This document shows positions 42,338 through 51,916 of a DNA stretch of 64,000 bases, one piece after another. Below the pieces are notes generated by a model, which was not told where the DNA came from, did no database searches, and saw nothing but the letters and a program-made list of their open reading frames with translations. Each line of letters begins with the position of its first letter. Within the stretch, counting starts at the first letter, position 1. The stretch is from Streptomyces sp. MMG1121 (lineage in GTDB: Bacteria > Actinomycetota > Actinomycetes > Streptomycetales > Streptomycetaceae), in assembly GCF_001280015.1 (NCBI RefSeq), contig NZ_LGDV01000251.1, positions 369,799-433,798 of the forward strand, in the 5' to 3' direction. The position numbers and the translations under genes are program-made.

Positions 42338-43621
42338 ATGCATCAGCACTATCAGCACACCCGTATCGAGGGCGCGTTCGCACCGTTGGCCGTCGTGGCT
42401 CAGCTCGCCGACTCCGGCCTGCTCACCGACCACGTCGTCTACGAGCAGGACCACCGGTGGTACATCGCCGGTAACCCGATCCACGAAGTACGCCTCGACG
42501 CAGGGAACATACGCATCGGCCAGAGGACCTCCCCCTGGTCGGGAACGCCCTGGGAACCCCTGCACTCCGCCCTGCACGAGGCACCGGTGGCCGACTGGCA
42601 CGCCTACGGCTGGCTGTCCTTCGAGCTGGCGAGCGGCGGCCGTACGGACCTGCCCCTGGCCCACCTCATGGTCCCCGGCACCGAGGTGACGGTGACCGAG
42701 GCGGAGCTGAGCGTCCGTACCCTCGACCCGGACTTCCCGGACCGCCTCCGTACGGTGCTGGCCCGGGCCCCGAGGCCCGCATGCGCCCCGAAGGGGGTCG
42801 ACGTCCACAACCTCCGGCGCACCTACCAGGGCCATGTCGCCCACGCCGTCACCGAGATCGGCCGCGGCAGGCTCGACAAGGTCATCCTCTCGCGCACCGT
42901 CCCCGTACCCTTCCCCGTCGACATGACGGCCACGTACGTCGCGGGCCGCACGGCCAACGACCCCGCCCGCTCCTTCCTCCTCGACCTCGGCGGCATCCAG
43001 GCCGCCGGCTTCAGCCCGGAGACGGTGATCGAGGCACCGGGCGACGGCACCGCCACCACCCAGCCGCTGGCCGGAACCCGCGCGCTGACCGGTGACCCGG
43101 ACACGGACGCCGCCCTGCGCACGGACCTGCACCGCGACCCGAAGGAGGTGTACGAGCACGCCACTTCCGTGAAGTTGGCGGTGGAGGAGTTGTCGTCGGT
43201 GGGCGTGCCGGGTGCCACCCACGTGACGGATTTCCTCAGCGTCAAGCCGCGCGGCAGCGTCCAGCACCTCGCCTCCCGCGTCACCACCGACCTGGCCGAG
43301 GGCCGCACCGCCTGGGACGCGCTCGGCGCGGTCTTCCCGCCGGTCACCGCCTCCGGCATCCCCAAGCCGGCCGCCTACCGTCTGATCCGCGAACTGGAGG
43401 ACGAACCGCGCGGCCTGTACGCGGGCGCGGTCCTGCGGGCCGGAGCCGACGGTTCGCTGGACGCGGCACTCGTGCTGCGTGCCGTCTACCAGCAGGGCGG
43501 CCGGGCCTGGCTGCGCGCCGGCGCGGGCGTCGTCGGGGCGTCCCGACCGGCCCGCGAGTACGAGGAGACCTGCGAGAAGCTCCGCAGCGTCGCCCCCTAC
43601 GTGGTCCCGAAGGAGGGCTGA
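42338..43621 (+). CDS. Salicylate synthase (Irp9/MbtI family)
   Basis: A 427-residue chorismate-utilising enzyme that converts chorismate to salicylate through isochorismate. The C-terminal core shows GRLDKVILSRTVPVP, FSPETVIE, PLAGTRALTGD, DPKEVYEHATSVKLAVEEL, FLSVKPRGSVQHLASRV and FPPVTASGIPKPAA, the active-site series of MbtI/Irp9. ATG 42338 follows AGGAG. It supplies the starter for the salicyl-AMP ligase immediately downstream. No separate pyruvate lyase (PchB-type) gene is present, consistent with a one-enzyme route. Confidence 0.92.
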   Translation: MHQHYQHTRIEGAFAPLAVVAQLADSGLLTDHVVYEQDHRWYIAGNPIHEVRLDAGNIRIGQRTSPWSGTPWEPLHSALHEAPVADWHAYGWLSFELASGGRTDLPLAHLMVPGTEVTVTEAELSVRTLDPDFPDRLRTVLARAPRPACAPKGVDVHNLRRTYQGHVAHAVTEIGRGRLDKVILSRTVPVPFPVDMTATYVAGRTANDPARSFLLDLGGIQAAGFSPETVIEAPGDGTATTQPLAGTRALTGDPDTDAALRTDLHRDPKEVYEHATSVKLAVEELSSVGVPGATHVTDFLSVKPRGSVQHLASRVTTDLAEGRTAWDALGAVFPPVTASGIPKPAAYRLIRELEDEPRGLYAGAVLRAGADGSLDAALVLRAVYQQGGRAWLRAGAGVVGASRPAREYEETCEKLRSVAPYVVPKEG

Positions 43622-43624
43622 GCC

Positions 43625-45220
43625 GTGCTGGAGGGATTCACGCCCTGGCCGAAGGAGTTCGCCGACCGCTACCGGGAACGCGGCTACTGGCAGGGCCGCA
43701 CCCTGGGCTCCCTGCTCCGGGACCGGGCCGAGGCCACACCGGACGCGGTCGCCGTCGTGGACGGGCAGCGCCGCTGGACGTACCGCGAACTCGACCTGCG
43801 TGCCGACCGGTTGGCAGCCGGGCTGCACGGGCTCGGGCTCATGCCGGGCGACCGAGTCCTCGTCCACCTGCCGAACACCGCCGAGTTCCTGGAGCTGTCC
43901 TTCGCTCTGTTCCGGCTCGGCGCGGTTCCCGTCATGGCGCTGCCCGCCCATCGCGAGGCCGAGATCGCCCACCTGCTCGCCCTCTCGGAGGCGGTGGCGT
44001 ACGTCATCCCCGACACCCACCTCGGCTTCGACCATCGCCGGCTCGCCCGCGCTGTAAGGGAGAAGGCGCCAAGCCTGCGGCACATCCTGGTCGCCGGGGA
44101 CGCGGAGGAGTTCACCAGCCTGGCGTCCATACCCGCCACGCCCCGACCGCTACCGGAACCCGACCCCTCCGACGTAGCCGTGCTGCTCCTGTCCGGCGGC
44201 ACCACAGGCGCACCCAAGCTGATCCCCCGCACCCACGACGACTACCTCTACAACGCCTCCGCCAGCGCCGAAGCGACCGGTCTGACCGCAGACTCCCGCT
44301 ACCTCGCCGCGCTCCCCGTGGCCCACAACTTCCCGCTCGCCTGCCCGGGAATCCTGGGCACCCTCCACGCGGGCGGCACGGTGGTGATGTGCCCCACCCC
44401 GAGCCCGGACACCGCCTTCCCGCTGATCGCCCGCGAACGCGTCACCGTCACCGCGCTCGTCCCCTCGCTCGCCCTGCTGTGGCTGGAGGTGGCCGCGTGG
44501 GCGGAGGACGATCTGAGCAGCCTGGAACTCCTCCAGGTCGGCGGCTCCCGCCTCAAGGCAGAGACCGCCCGGCGTGTCGCCCCCGAACTGGGCTGCCGCC
44601 TCCAGCAGGTGTTCGGAATGGCCGAGGGGCTGCTCTGCCACACCCGCCTCGACGACCCGGAGGACCTGGTCATCGACTCTCAGGGCCGACCACTGTGCAC
44701 GGACGACGAGATACGCATCGTGGACCCCGGCGACCGTGACGTACCGCATGGCGAGGTCGGCGAGCTGCTGGTCCGCGGCCCGTACACCCTGCGCGGCTAC
44801 TACCGGGCCGACGACCACAACGCCCGGGCGTTCACGGCGGACGGCTTCTACCGCAGCGGCGACCTGGTACGGCGCCTTCCCACCGGACACCTCGTCGTGG
44901 AAGGCCGCATCAAGGACGTCATCAACCGCGGCGGAGAGAAGGTCCCCGTCGAGGAGGTCGAGAATCACCTGCTCGCCCACCCGGCCGTCCACGACGCGGC
45001 CCTGATCGGCCTGCCCGACGAGCATCTGGGGGAGCGCTCCTGCGCCTGCCTGATCTCCCGCGGCACCCCGCCCACACGCACCGACGTCACCGCTCACCTC
45101 ACGGCACGCGGCCTGGCCGCCTACAAACTCCCGGACGAGGTAAGGGTGTTGAAGTCCTTTCCCCGCACAGCACTGGGCAAGGTCGACAAGGCGGCACTGG
45201 CCCGGCAGGTGAGCGCATGA
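43625..45220 (+). CDS. Salicyl-AMP ligase (DhbE/YbtE/MbtA family)
   Basis: A 531-residue stand-alone adenylation enzyme. [20 protein letters not shown] is the aryl-acid ligase A3 motif, [16 protein letters not shown] and [19 protein letters not shown] follow, and the catalytic Lys is in LGKVDKAAL. It should activate salicylate and load it on the ArCP at the start of NRPS1. GTG 43625 follows AAGGAGG with good spacing. Confidence 0.92.
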   Translation: MLEGFTPWPKEFADRYRERGYWQGRTLGSLLRDRAEATPDAVAVVDGQRRWTYRELDLRADRLAAGLHGLGLMPGDRVLVHLPNTAEFLELSFALFRLGAVPVMALPAHREAEIAHLLALSEAVAYVIPDTHLGFDHRRLARAVREKAPSLRHILVAGDAEEFTSLASIPATPRPLPEPDPSDVAVLLLSGGTTGAPKLIPRTHDDYLYNASASAEATGLTADSRYLAALPVAHNFPLACPGILGTLHAGGTVVMCPTPSPDTAFPLIARERVTVTALVPSLALLWLEVAAWAEDDLSSLELLQVGGSRLKAETARRVAPELGCRLQQVFGMAEGLLCHTRLDDPEDLVIDSQGRPLCTDDEIRIVDPGDRDVPHGEVGELLVRGPYTLRGYYRADDHNARAFTADGFYRSGDLVRRLPTGHLVVEGRIKDVINRGGEKVPVEEVENHLLAHPAVHDAALIGLPDEHLGERSCACLISRGTPPTRTDVTAHLTARGLAAYKLPDEVRVLKSFPRTALGKVDKAALARQVSA

Positions 45221-47001
45221 GCGGCCTCAGCACAGTCATGAGCCTGACCACGGCCTCCGCGCGGGTACGGCGGCGCCTGCAACAGGCGGCGGCACTCGGC
45301 CTGGTGAGCGGAGTCCTCAACGTCGTGGGCCTCGTCTGCGTGGCCTACGCCGTCGGGGAACTCCTCACCGACCACCCCTCCGGTGCCGTCGTCACCCGCT
45401 GGACCCTCGGGGCGCTCGCCGGCCTTGTGGGCGGCTTCGGCGCCCGCTGGCTCGCCGAACACCTCGCGCACGAGGCCAGCTACGAACTCGAGGTCGTACT
45501 GCGCCGCCGCCTCGCCGACAGCCTGGCGCGCATGCCGCTGGGCGAGGTGCAGCGGCTCGGCGCCGGACGCATCAAGAAGATCGTCCAGGACGACGTCAAG
45601 TCCCTGCACAACGTGGTCGCCGACGCACTGCCGTTCCTCGGCTCGGGCGTCGCCCAGCCGATCGCGGCCCTGCTGGCTCTGGGCGTCGTCCAGTGGCGGT
45701 TGCTGCTCGCCGTCCTGCTGATCGTTCCCGTCGCGTTCGTCTGCTTGTCGCTGCTGGCCCGCGACTACGGCACTCAGCGCGAGCGCTACAACAGCGCCAA
45801 CGAGAACGTGAACGCCGCTGTCGTCGAGTTCGTCCAGGGCATGCCGGTCGTGCGCACCTTCGACGACGGGCGCGCGTCCTTCGGCCGGTTCGCCACCGCC
45901 GTGGAGGAGTTCACGGACGCGGTCGCCGCCTGGATGGCCACCACTCGCTCCTCCGGACTGCTGCACCGGCTGTTCATCGTGCCGCTGCCCACCCTGCTCA
46001 TCGTCGCCGCCACCGGCGTCCCGATGCTCGAAGCCGGATGGATCTCCCTCACCGACCTCCTGCTCGCCCTGCTCATAGGGACCCTGCCCATCGAGGCCGT
46101 CTCACCCCTGATGCACCTGACGAACCACATCAACGACGCCAAGGCAGGCGCCGTCCGCGTACAGGATCTCCTGGACGCACCGCCCCTCCCCGAGCCCGAC
46201 GAACCGCGTGAACCGGAAGGCGCGTCGATCGTCTTCGAGAACGTCACCTTCCACTACCCGGGCCGCTCGAGCAGCCCCGCCCTGGACGGCATCGACCTGA
46301 CGGTCCCCGAGGGCACGGTGTGCGCCCTGGTCGGCGCCTCGGGCTCCGGCAAGTCCACGCTGGCACGCCTGATCCCACGCTTCCACGACGTCGCCTCGGG
46401 CGCGGTGCGCGTCGGTGGCGTGGACGTCCGCGACATCGCGAGCAACGTCCTGCTGCGGCAGGTCGCACTCGTCTTCCAGGAGCCGTTCCTCGTCACCGGC
46501 ACCGTCGCCGAGAACATCCGGCTCGCCCGCCCGGACGCCACGGACGCCGAGGTCCGGGAAGCGGCCGAGGCCGCCGCCGCACACGACTTCATCGTCCGCG
46601 ACCTGCCCGACGGCTACGACACCCAGGTCGGCGAACGCGGCACCCGCCTCTCCGGCGGACAGCGCCAACGCATCACCATCGCCCGCGCCATCATCTCCGA
46701 CGCCCCTATCGTCATCCTCGACGAAGCCACCGCCTTCACCGACCCCGAGACCGAGGGCGTCATCCAGCAGGCAATCGCCCGCCTCACCCGGGGCCGCACC
46801 GTCCTCGTCATCGCCCACCGTCTGTCCACCATCACCGACGCGGACCAGATCGCCGTCCTCGACCACGGTCGCATCGCCGAACGCGGCGGCCACGCCGACC
46901 TCGTAGCCGCCGGCGGCCGCTACGCCCGCCTCTGGGCAAGCCACCAGCAGGCCGCCACCTGGGGCCTGACCGGCCACCGCACCCAGGAGGTCACCTCGTG
47001 A
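45217..47001 (+). CDS. ABC transporter, TMD-NBD half (YbtP/Irp6-like)
   Basis: A 594-residue half-transporter: about six helices in residues 1-320, then an ATPase domain with [24 protein letters not shown] and [14 protein letters not shown] 45217 overlaps the ligase stop by 4 bp. It is paired with the next gene. The pair looks like YbtP/YbtQ and IrtA/IrtB, exporter-fold proteins that import siderophores in yersiniae and mycobacteria, so direction of transport cannot be told from the fold. Confidence 0.87.
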   Translation: MSGLSTVMSLTTASARVRRRLQQAAALGLVSGVLNVVGLVCVAYAVGELLTDHPSGAVVTRWTLGALAGLVGGFGARWLAEHLAHEASYELEVVLRRRLADSLARMPLGEVQRLGAGRIKKIVQDDVKSLHNVVADALPFLGSGVAQPIAALLALGVVQWRLLLAVLLIVPVAFVCLSLLARDYGTQRERYNSANENVNAAVVEFVQGMPVVRTFDDGRASFGRFATAVEEFTDAVAAWMATTRSSGLLHRLFIVPLPTLLIVAATGVPMLEAGWISLTDLLLALLIGTLPIEAVSPLMHLTNHINDAKAGAVRVQDLLDAPPLPEPDEPREPEGASIVFENVTFHYPGRSSSPALDGIDLTVPEGTVCALVGASGSGKSTLARLIPRFHDVASGAVRVGGVDVRDIASNVLLRQVALVFQEPFLVTGTVAENIRLARPDATDAEVREAAEAAAAHDFIVRDLPDGYDTQVGERGTRLSGGQRQRITIARAIISDAPIVILDEATAFTDPETEGVIQQAIARLTRGRTVLVIAHRLSTITDADQIAVLDHGRIAERGGHADLVAAGGRYARLWASHQQAATWGLTGHRTQEVTS

Positions 47002-48782
47002 AGCGCATCCTGCGCCTGATGCTCACCGCCGCCGGCCCGTACGCCCCGCAGTTCCGCGCCACACTCCGCGTCTCCCTCGCGGCGACCGTCCTCCAGGCCG
47101 CCGCCTACGCCTGCTTCGTCCCGCTGCTCGCGGAGCTGACCCGCGACGACGTACGCACCGGCCGCGCCTGGGGCTGGGTGGCTCTGCTGGCCGCACTCGT
47201 GGCCACGGAAGGCGCCCTACGGATGCGCGAGATGACGTTCACGTACGACTACTGGCACCTGGTCACGGGCTCCACGCGCCTCCGCCTGGGCGCCGCCCTG
47301 CGCGCCATGCCCCAGCAGGAGCTGAACCGCCGCGCGGCCGGGGACCTGACCCAGGTCGTCGGCGGCAACGCCGCCACCGCCGCCACTGCCGTCTCCTCCC
47401 TGGCCGCCCTCTTCGTGCAACTGGTCACCGTGCCCGCCGTACTCGGCCTCGTCGTCCTGGTGCTGGACTGGCACCTCGGCCTGGTCCTCCTCGCCGGCAC
47501 ATGCGTGGCGCTGCCGCTCGTACGGCAGATCCAGCGCCGCTCCGGCTCCGGGTTCCGCGAGGTCGACGAGGCGGAAGGGGAGACGGCGGCGAGGATCGTG
47601 GAGTACGTCCAGGGGCTGCCTGTCCTCAAGGCCACCGGCCAGGCGGGCGCCGACTCACCACGCCTGCTGCACGTCCTGACCCGCCAGCGGCACACCCAGG
47701 CCGCCACCAACCGCTCCGCCGCCCTGCCCGTGGCCGGTGCCCAGCTCATCGTGCAACTCGCACTCGTGGCCCTGGTATCACTCGGCGCTGCCCTGGTCCT
47801 CGACGCCCGGCTCACTTCCGCCACGCTCCTCGCCATCACGGTGGCCGCCGCCCGCTTCGCCGAACCCCTGAGCCTGGCCGCCGTCATGACCAAGCTCTTC
47901 GAACTGTCCGAGGCGGCCCTGGCCCGCATCGACGACGTCCTCTCGGTACGACCGCTGCCGGTCCCCGCGGGCGGACAACCGCCGACCTCCTACGACATCC
48001 GCTTCGAACACGTCAGCTTCACGTACGACGGCCAGAACGAACCCACCCTGAGCGACGTCGACTTCACCGTCCCCGAACGCAGCCTGACGGCGCTGGTCGG
48101 CCCCTCCGGCTCGGGCAAGACGACGGTGACCCGGCTCATCGGCCGCTACGCCGACCCGCAGCGCGGCAGGGTCCGCATCGGCGGCGTCGACCTGAGCCGT
48201 CTCGACCCCGACGAGGTCCTCACACACATCGCGGTCGTCTTCCAGGACGTGTACCTCTTCGACGACACGATCCGCGCCAACATCGCCCTCGCCCGCCCGG
48301 ACGCCACCGACGCGGAGATCCAGGAGGCGGCACGCGCCGCCGGCATCCACGACTTCGTCGCGACACTGCCTGACGGCTACGCCACCCGCGTCGGCGAGAT
48401 CGGCTCAGCCCTCTCCGGCGGCGAACGCCAGCGCATCTCCATCGCCCGGGCCTTCCTCAAGGACGCCCCGATCGTGCTGCTCGACGAGCCGACCGCCGCC
48501 CTCGACAGCACCTCGGAGACGGTGGTCCAGGAGGCCATCGACCGGCTGGTGGACGGCAAGACGGTGATCGTCGTGGCCCACCGCCTGTCCACCGTCGTCG
48601 GCGCCGACCAGATCCTCGTCGTCGAGGACGGCCGCATCACCCAGCGCGGCACCCACACCGACCTGCTCGCAGCCTCAGGCGGGCGCTACGCCCGCATGTG
48701 GGCGGCGCAGGCCGCGGCGCGCCACTGGCAGCTCCCGGTGACCGCGGCGCGTACGGGAGGAACGGAAGGAACGCACGCATGA
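46998..48782 (+). CDS. ABC transporter, TMD-NBD half (YbtQ/Irp7-like)
   Basis: A 594-residue half-transporter with the same layout as its neighbour; ATPase motifs GPSGSGKTT, LSGGERQRISIARAF and VLLDEPTAALD. GTG 46998 overlaps the upstream stop by 4 bp. The two halves are similar in length but clearly distinct in sequence, indicating a heterodimer. No siderophore-reductase domain is attached, unlike IrtA. Confidence 0.87.
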   Translation: MKRILRLMLTAAGPYAPQFRATLRVSLAATVLQAAAYACFVPLLAELTRDDVRTGRAWGWVALLAALVATEGALRMREMTFTYDYWHLVTGSTRLRLGAALRAMPQQELNRRAAGDLTQVVGGNAATAATAVSSLAALFVQLVTVPAVLGLVVLVLDWHLGLVLLAGTCVALPLVRQIQRRSGSGFREVDEAEGETAARIVEYVQGLPVLKATGQAGADSPRLLHVLTRQRHTQAATNRSAALPVAGAQLIVQLALVALVSLGAALVLDARLTSATLLAITVAAARFAEPLSLAAVMTKLFELSEAALARIDDVLSVRPLPVPAGGQPPTSYDIRFEHVSFTYDGQNEPTLSDVDFTVPERSLTALVGPSGSGKTTVTRLIGRYADPQRGRVRIGGVDLSRLDPDEVLTHIAVVFQDVYLFDDTIRANIALARPDATDAEIQEAARAAGIHDFVATLPDGYATRVGEIGSALSGGERQRISIARAFLKDAPIVLLDEPTAALDSTSETVVQEAIDRLVDGKTVIVVAHRLSTVVGADQILVVEDGRITQRGTHTDLLAASGGRYARMWAAQAAARHWQLPVTAARTGGTEGTHA

Positions 48783-49159
48783 GCCCCACCGCACGTGACC
48801 CCAGGAGGACTCCCTTCACCCTGGTCGTCTGCACCTCCTGCCAGGACAGCGCCGACGAACACGTGATGGATGTGTTGCGCCGGGCCGTCCGCGCCTGCCC
48901 GCACGGCGTCATGGTCTCCACCGGATGCCTGGACCGGTTCCTGCAGTGCCGCGTCGGCCGCGGACTGTACGCGGCCGTACAGCCGTGCGCAGCGGACCGG
49001 CGGCCCACCGGTGCGGTGGTACGGCTCGGCCCGATCGCCTCCCGGGCGGACGCGGAGACGGTCGCCGTGTGGCTGCGAGCGGGAATGCCGGCAGACGGCA
49101 GCCTTCCCGAGCCTTTGCGTGCAGCTCCGGCGCCGCGGCAGACCGCCCACCTCAATTGA
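48779..49159 (+). CDS. Cys-rich ferredoxin/thioredoxin-like small protein (copy 2)
   Basis: A 126-residue paralogue of the protein at 12245-12622. It keeps FTLVVCTSC, RACPHGVMVSTGCL, LQCRVGRG and AVQPCAADRRP; only the extra N-terminal Cys6 of copy 1 is absent. ATG 48779 overlaps the ABC gene stop by 4 bp, so this protein is made as part of the metallophore operon. It may pass electrons to, or deliver metal for, cluster enzymes, or help release zinc from the imported chelate. Confidence 0.8.
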   Translation: MSPTARDPRRTPFTLVVCTSCQDSADEHVMDVLRRAVRACPHGVMVSTGCLDRFLQCRVGRGLYAAVQPCAADRRPTGAVVRLGPIASRADAETVAVWLRAGMPADGSLPEPLRAAPAPRQTAHLN

Positions 49160-49170
49160 CGGAAGTTCGC

Positions 49171-50361
49171 ATGTACAAAGGTCTGTTGAGCGTGGTCACC
49201 GGCAACACCCCCGGCATCCGCGGTGCCGTGGTCGACCAGGTGCTGCGTCTCTCCCCGGAGGCCACGGTGCTCGCGGTGTCGGTGGAGGGCCGGGAGGACG
49301 GGGGATACCCGGTCGTCCAGCGCTTCCTGTCCGGCACGGGCACGAGCGCGCGGGAATCCAGTCCGCAAGGTGTGACGGGGGACCCGGTGGTGGTCCTGCG
49401 CCAGGACCTCCTGGCGCTGCGGCGGGCGCCGGGCCCGGGGCGGACACATGTCGTACTGGCCCTCCCCGCCACCGTCGAAGTCGTCCCCTTCCTGGCGGAG
49501 TTGTGGCGCGCGCGGGTCGCGAGCGGCCCTCTGACGGACTTCTACGACCCGGCTCCCGTCGTGGTCGGCGTAGACCCGGCCACGTTCATGGCCGACCTCG
49601 GCTGCGTTCACCGGTCCGTACGCCTGTGGAACGGGCGCGACCTCGGCGAGCCGCTGACGACCGCCGAGGCCGCGGCCCGCCAGGTGGAATCGGCGGACGC
49701 GGTGGTGGTGCGGGCCATGCCGGCCGGAGACGACCGCAAGGCGTCCGGCGCCGCCGCCCTCATCGGCCACCTGAACGGGGAGGCATTGGTTGTCACGTCA
49801 CCCGGCGGAGACGCGCCGGCGCCGGCATCGCTCGCCGAGGCCCTGCCGTCCGGCACGGCCCACGCCTGGCAGGCGCGGCTGGAGCCGGTCCTCGCGCCGC
49901 GGTCACCGCGGGTGAGCAGGCATGGCGTGGAGTCGGTGCTCTGGCGGGCCCGCCGTCCTCTGCATCCCGGGCGGCTGGCCGACGCGCTCGACGCCGTGAT
50001 GCACGGCGTGGTGCGCGGCCGCGGTCACCTGTGGCTGTGCAGCAGCCCCGACGCGGTCGTGACCTGGCACTCGGCCGGCGCGTACCTGGAGCTGAGGGAG
50101 GCGGACCGCTGGCTCGAGGCGCACGACACGACTGCCTGGGAGGCCGCCTCGCCCCAGCGGCGGACGCTCGCCTCCTGGTTCTGGCACGACTACTACGGCG
50201 AGCGTCGCAATGAACTCCTCCTGACCGGCACAGACCTGGATGAGCGACGGATCCGCTCCGCGCTGGACGCGGCCTTGCTCACCGATGCCGAACTGGCGCT
50301 CGGCCGGGACGGCTGGAGGACGGTCCCGGACCCACTCCTCGGTGGCGTCGATCCGCGCTGA
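49171..50361 (+). CDS. CobW/COG0523-family protein lacking the GTPase motifs
   Basis: A 396-residue protein whose C-terminal part is a clear CobW_C domain (VLWRARRPLHPGRLADALDA, GHLWLCSSPDAVVTWHSAG, WFWHDYYGERRNELLLTGTD). The N-terminal part aligns in order with the COG0523 G domain but is degenerate: where GxxGxGKTT is expected it reads SVVTGNTPGIRGAVVDQVL, and no CxCC metal motif is present. It therefore probably does not bind GTP the usual way. ATG 49171, 11 bp after the ferredoxin-like gene; last gene of the operon. COG0523 proteins are zinc chaperones; this one may be a regulatory or scaffold version. Confidence 0.85.
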   Translation: MYKGLLSVVTGNTPGIRGAVVDQVLRLSPEATVLAVSVEGREDGGYPVVQRFLSGTGTSARESSPQGVTGDPVVVLRQDLLALRRAPGPGRTHVVLALPATVEVVPFLAELWRARVASGPLTDFYDPAPVVVGVDPATFMADLGCVHRSVRLWNGRDLGEPLTTAEAAARQVESADAVVVRAMPAGDDRKASGAAALIGHLNGEALVVTSPGGDAPAPASLAEALPSGTAHAWQARLEPVLAPRSPRVSRHGVESVLWRARRPLHPGRLADALDAVMHGVVRGRGHLWLCSSPDAVVTWHSAGAYLELREADRWLEAHDTTAWEAASPQRRTLASWFWHDYYGERRNELLLTGTDLDERRIRSALDAALLTDAELALGRDGWRTVPDPLLGGVDPR

Positions 50362-50575
50362 CGCGCGGCGGTCACCGCCCGCCGGGGCCTACGGCTGCCC
50401 GCGGCGCTGCGACCCGGGGACCGACGTCGTCGGCTACCTCACCGATGGCCTCGCGCCGGTCGTCCAGGTCCAGAAGTACGCGCCAGAGCGCAGCGTGTCC
50501 TCACAGCCGGTAAGGCGCCCCCGCAGGCGACGGGCGTACTGGCCCCCCTTTCGCTGCAACCGGACGGCACGGGTC

Positions 50576-50602
50576 TGTCAATCCCCTCCGAACGTGGAGA
50601 CC
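50576..50602 (+). repeat. Left terminal inverted repeat of the IS3 element
   Basis: Core CCCCTCCGAACGTGGAGACC (50583-50602) preceded by TGTCAAT. Pairs with the right end at 22 of 27 positions. The 3' end of orfB is 4 bp inside it. Confidence 0.8.
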
Positions 50603-50605
50603 TTC

Positions 50606-51527
50606 CTATGCAGCCAGTTCCTCGGTGAGGGTGGCTCGGTGGTCGTGTTCGTAGTCGATCGGGCTCCTGAAGCCGCAGACGCTGTGTAGCCGCCGCGCGT
50701 TGTAGAAGTCGGTGATCCAGGTGGCGATCCTGATCCGGGCTTCGGCGCGGGTGGCGAACGTGTGCCGGTGGACGTATTCGACCTTGAGAATGCTGTTGAA
50801 CGCTTCGCTGACGGCGTTGTCGAAGCACGATCCGACGCGGCCCATGGACGGGAAGACGCCCAGCCTGCGGCAGACTCGCCGGAACCTTCGAGAGCCGTAC
50901 TCGCTCCCGCGATCACTATGAAAGATGACGCCCCGCACCTTCGCCGCCACGGGTGGCCGCGGCCATATTGAGTGCGGCCACGACCAGGCCGGCGTCGTGC
51001 TGGGCGCCCATCGCATAGCCGAGCAGGCGGCGGGAGAAGAGGTCGATGACCGTGGCCAGATACAGCTTGCCCTCCCCGGTCTCGATCTCCGTCATGTCCC
51101 CGCACCAGACAAGATCGGGCCCATCGGCGGTGAAGTCCCGCTTCACGAAGTCCGGTGCGGCGGGCCGTTTGCCCGCTCGGGTCAGCCCCCTGCGTCTGCG
51201 GACCCTCCGGGCGACCAGGCCGAGTTCGGCCATGAGCTTGACGATGGTGTTCACCGACACCCGCCAGCCCCGGCGCATCAGCGTGATCCAGATCTTCGGG
51301 GAGCCGTACGTGTCGCCGGACTTGGTGAAGATCTCCTTCACCGCCTCGGCCAGCTGCTGCCGGCGGACCTCACGGCCGGTGGGCCGGCGGTTGCGATGCT
51401 TGTAGAACCACGACTCGCTCACGCCCAGAGCGCGGCAGGAGACGCGGTGCGGGATGCCGTGCAGGGTCCTTTGGTCACCGATCGCCCCGACGACGGACGC
51501 CGGGTCCGCCACGGCTACTTCACCCAC
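50606..51527 (-). pseudogene. IS3-family transposase OrfB, frameshifted
   Basis: A DDE/rve integrase read in two frames. 51527 to about 50950 gives HRVSCRALGVSESWFYKHRN, YGSPKIWITLMRRGW and the first catalytic Asp in VWCGDMTEIETGEG, then runs into a stop at 50916. From about 50950 the other frame continues with VRGVIFHSDRGSEYGSRRF (second Asp) and FDNAVSEAFNSILKVEY (Glu). One extra base in the GGCGGCGAAGG run around 50942-50950 explains the shift. The shift separates the catalytic residues, so the enzyme should be inactive. Confidence 0.85.
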
Positions 51528-51811
51528 AGGACCATGCAGCGTTTGAGGACATCACGCTCCATCGCGAGTTCCTTGTTGCCCCGTTTGAGCTGGGCGTTCT
51601 CCCGCCGCAGTCGCTCCAGCTCGTCATCCCCGCCGCCCGGCGCGGTGCCCGCGCGGCGGGCCCGCGACACCCAGCTGGCCAGCGTGGTCTCGTTGATCCC
51701 CACATCCTTTGCGACCTCGGCGATGGTCCTGCCGGTCTCGGTGACGATCCGTACGGCACCCTCACGGAACTCCGCATCGAACTTCCGTCGCTTCTCTGCC
51801 ATGACTCCCAA
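51515..51811 (-). CDS. IS3-family transposase OrfA
   Basis: A 98-residue helix-turn-helix and leucine-zipper protein: RRKFDAEFREGAVRIVTETG, TIAEVAKDVGINETTLASWV, then the coiled coil DDELERLRRENAQLKRGNKE. Overlaps the orfB frame by 13 bp, where IS3 elements normally frameshift to make the OrfAB transposase. Confidence 0.88.
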   Translation of the reverse strand: MGVMAEKRRKFDAEFREGAVRIVTETGRTIAEVAKDVGINETTLASWVSRARRAGTAPGGGDDELERLRRENAQLKRGNKELAMERDVLKRCMVLWVK

Positions 51812-51827
51812 CTTCCCCTGCAGTCAC

Positions 51828-51854
51828 GGTCTCCACGCTACGAGGGGAGGGACA
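51828..51854 (-). repeat. Right terminal inverted repeat of the IS3 element
   Basis: Plus-strand core GGTCTCCACGCTACGAGGGG (51828-51847) followed by AGGGACA; its reverse complement starts TGTCCCT. It lies 17 bp upstream of orfA. Confidence 0.8.
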
Positions 51855-51916
51855 TCGACTTCCGGTGCTGGTTCTGTGCTGACTTCCGTGGCCAGAATTG
51901 CAGAAAGCCGCAGGTC

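Larger units (their letters stand above)
50576..51854 (-). mobile_element. IS3-family insertion sequence (about 1.28 kb), inactive
   Basis: Bounded by imperfect 27-bp inverted repeats starting TGTC, with orfA and orfB on the minus strand in the usual IS3 arrangement. OrfB carries a frameshift, so the copy is probably dead unless helped in trans. Flanking triplets (GTC left, TCG right) do not form an obvious target duplication, suggesting rearrangement after insertion. It marks the right edge of the metallophore cluster. Confidence 0.85.

Noticed and set aside
16443..50361. Calling the cluster coelibactin itself
   Set aside because: Overall logic is similar, but no P450 was found, and a reductase-MT fusion, BBE oxidase and CobW-like gene are present. 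Equivalence needs a direct comparison.
50362..50575. A short minus-strand coding stretch (AALWRVLLDLDDRREAIGEV) before the IS element
   Set aside because: Flanked by an in-frame stop, no start and no recognisable family; too short to support.
50900..50960. The orfB frame change as a programmed frameshift
   Set aside because: IS3 programmed frameshifting occurs between orfA and orfB; this shift lies between the first and second catalytic Asp and needs one extra base, so mutation is the simpler reading.
50573..51857. A target-site duplication around the IS3 element
   Set aside because: The flanking triplets GTC and TCG do not match, nor do neighbouring 4-5 bp words.
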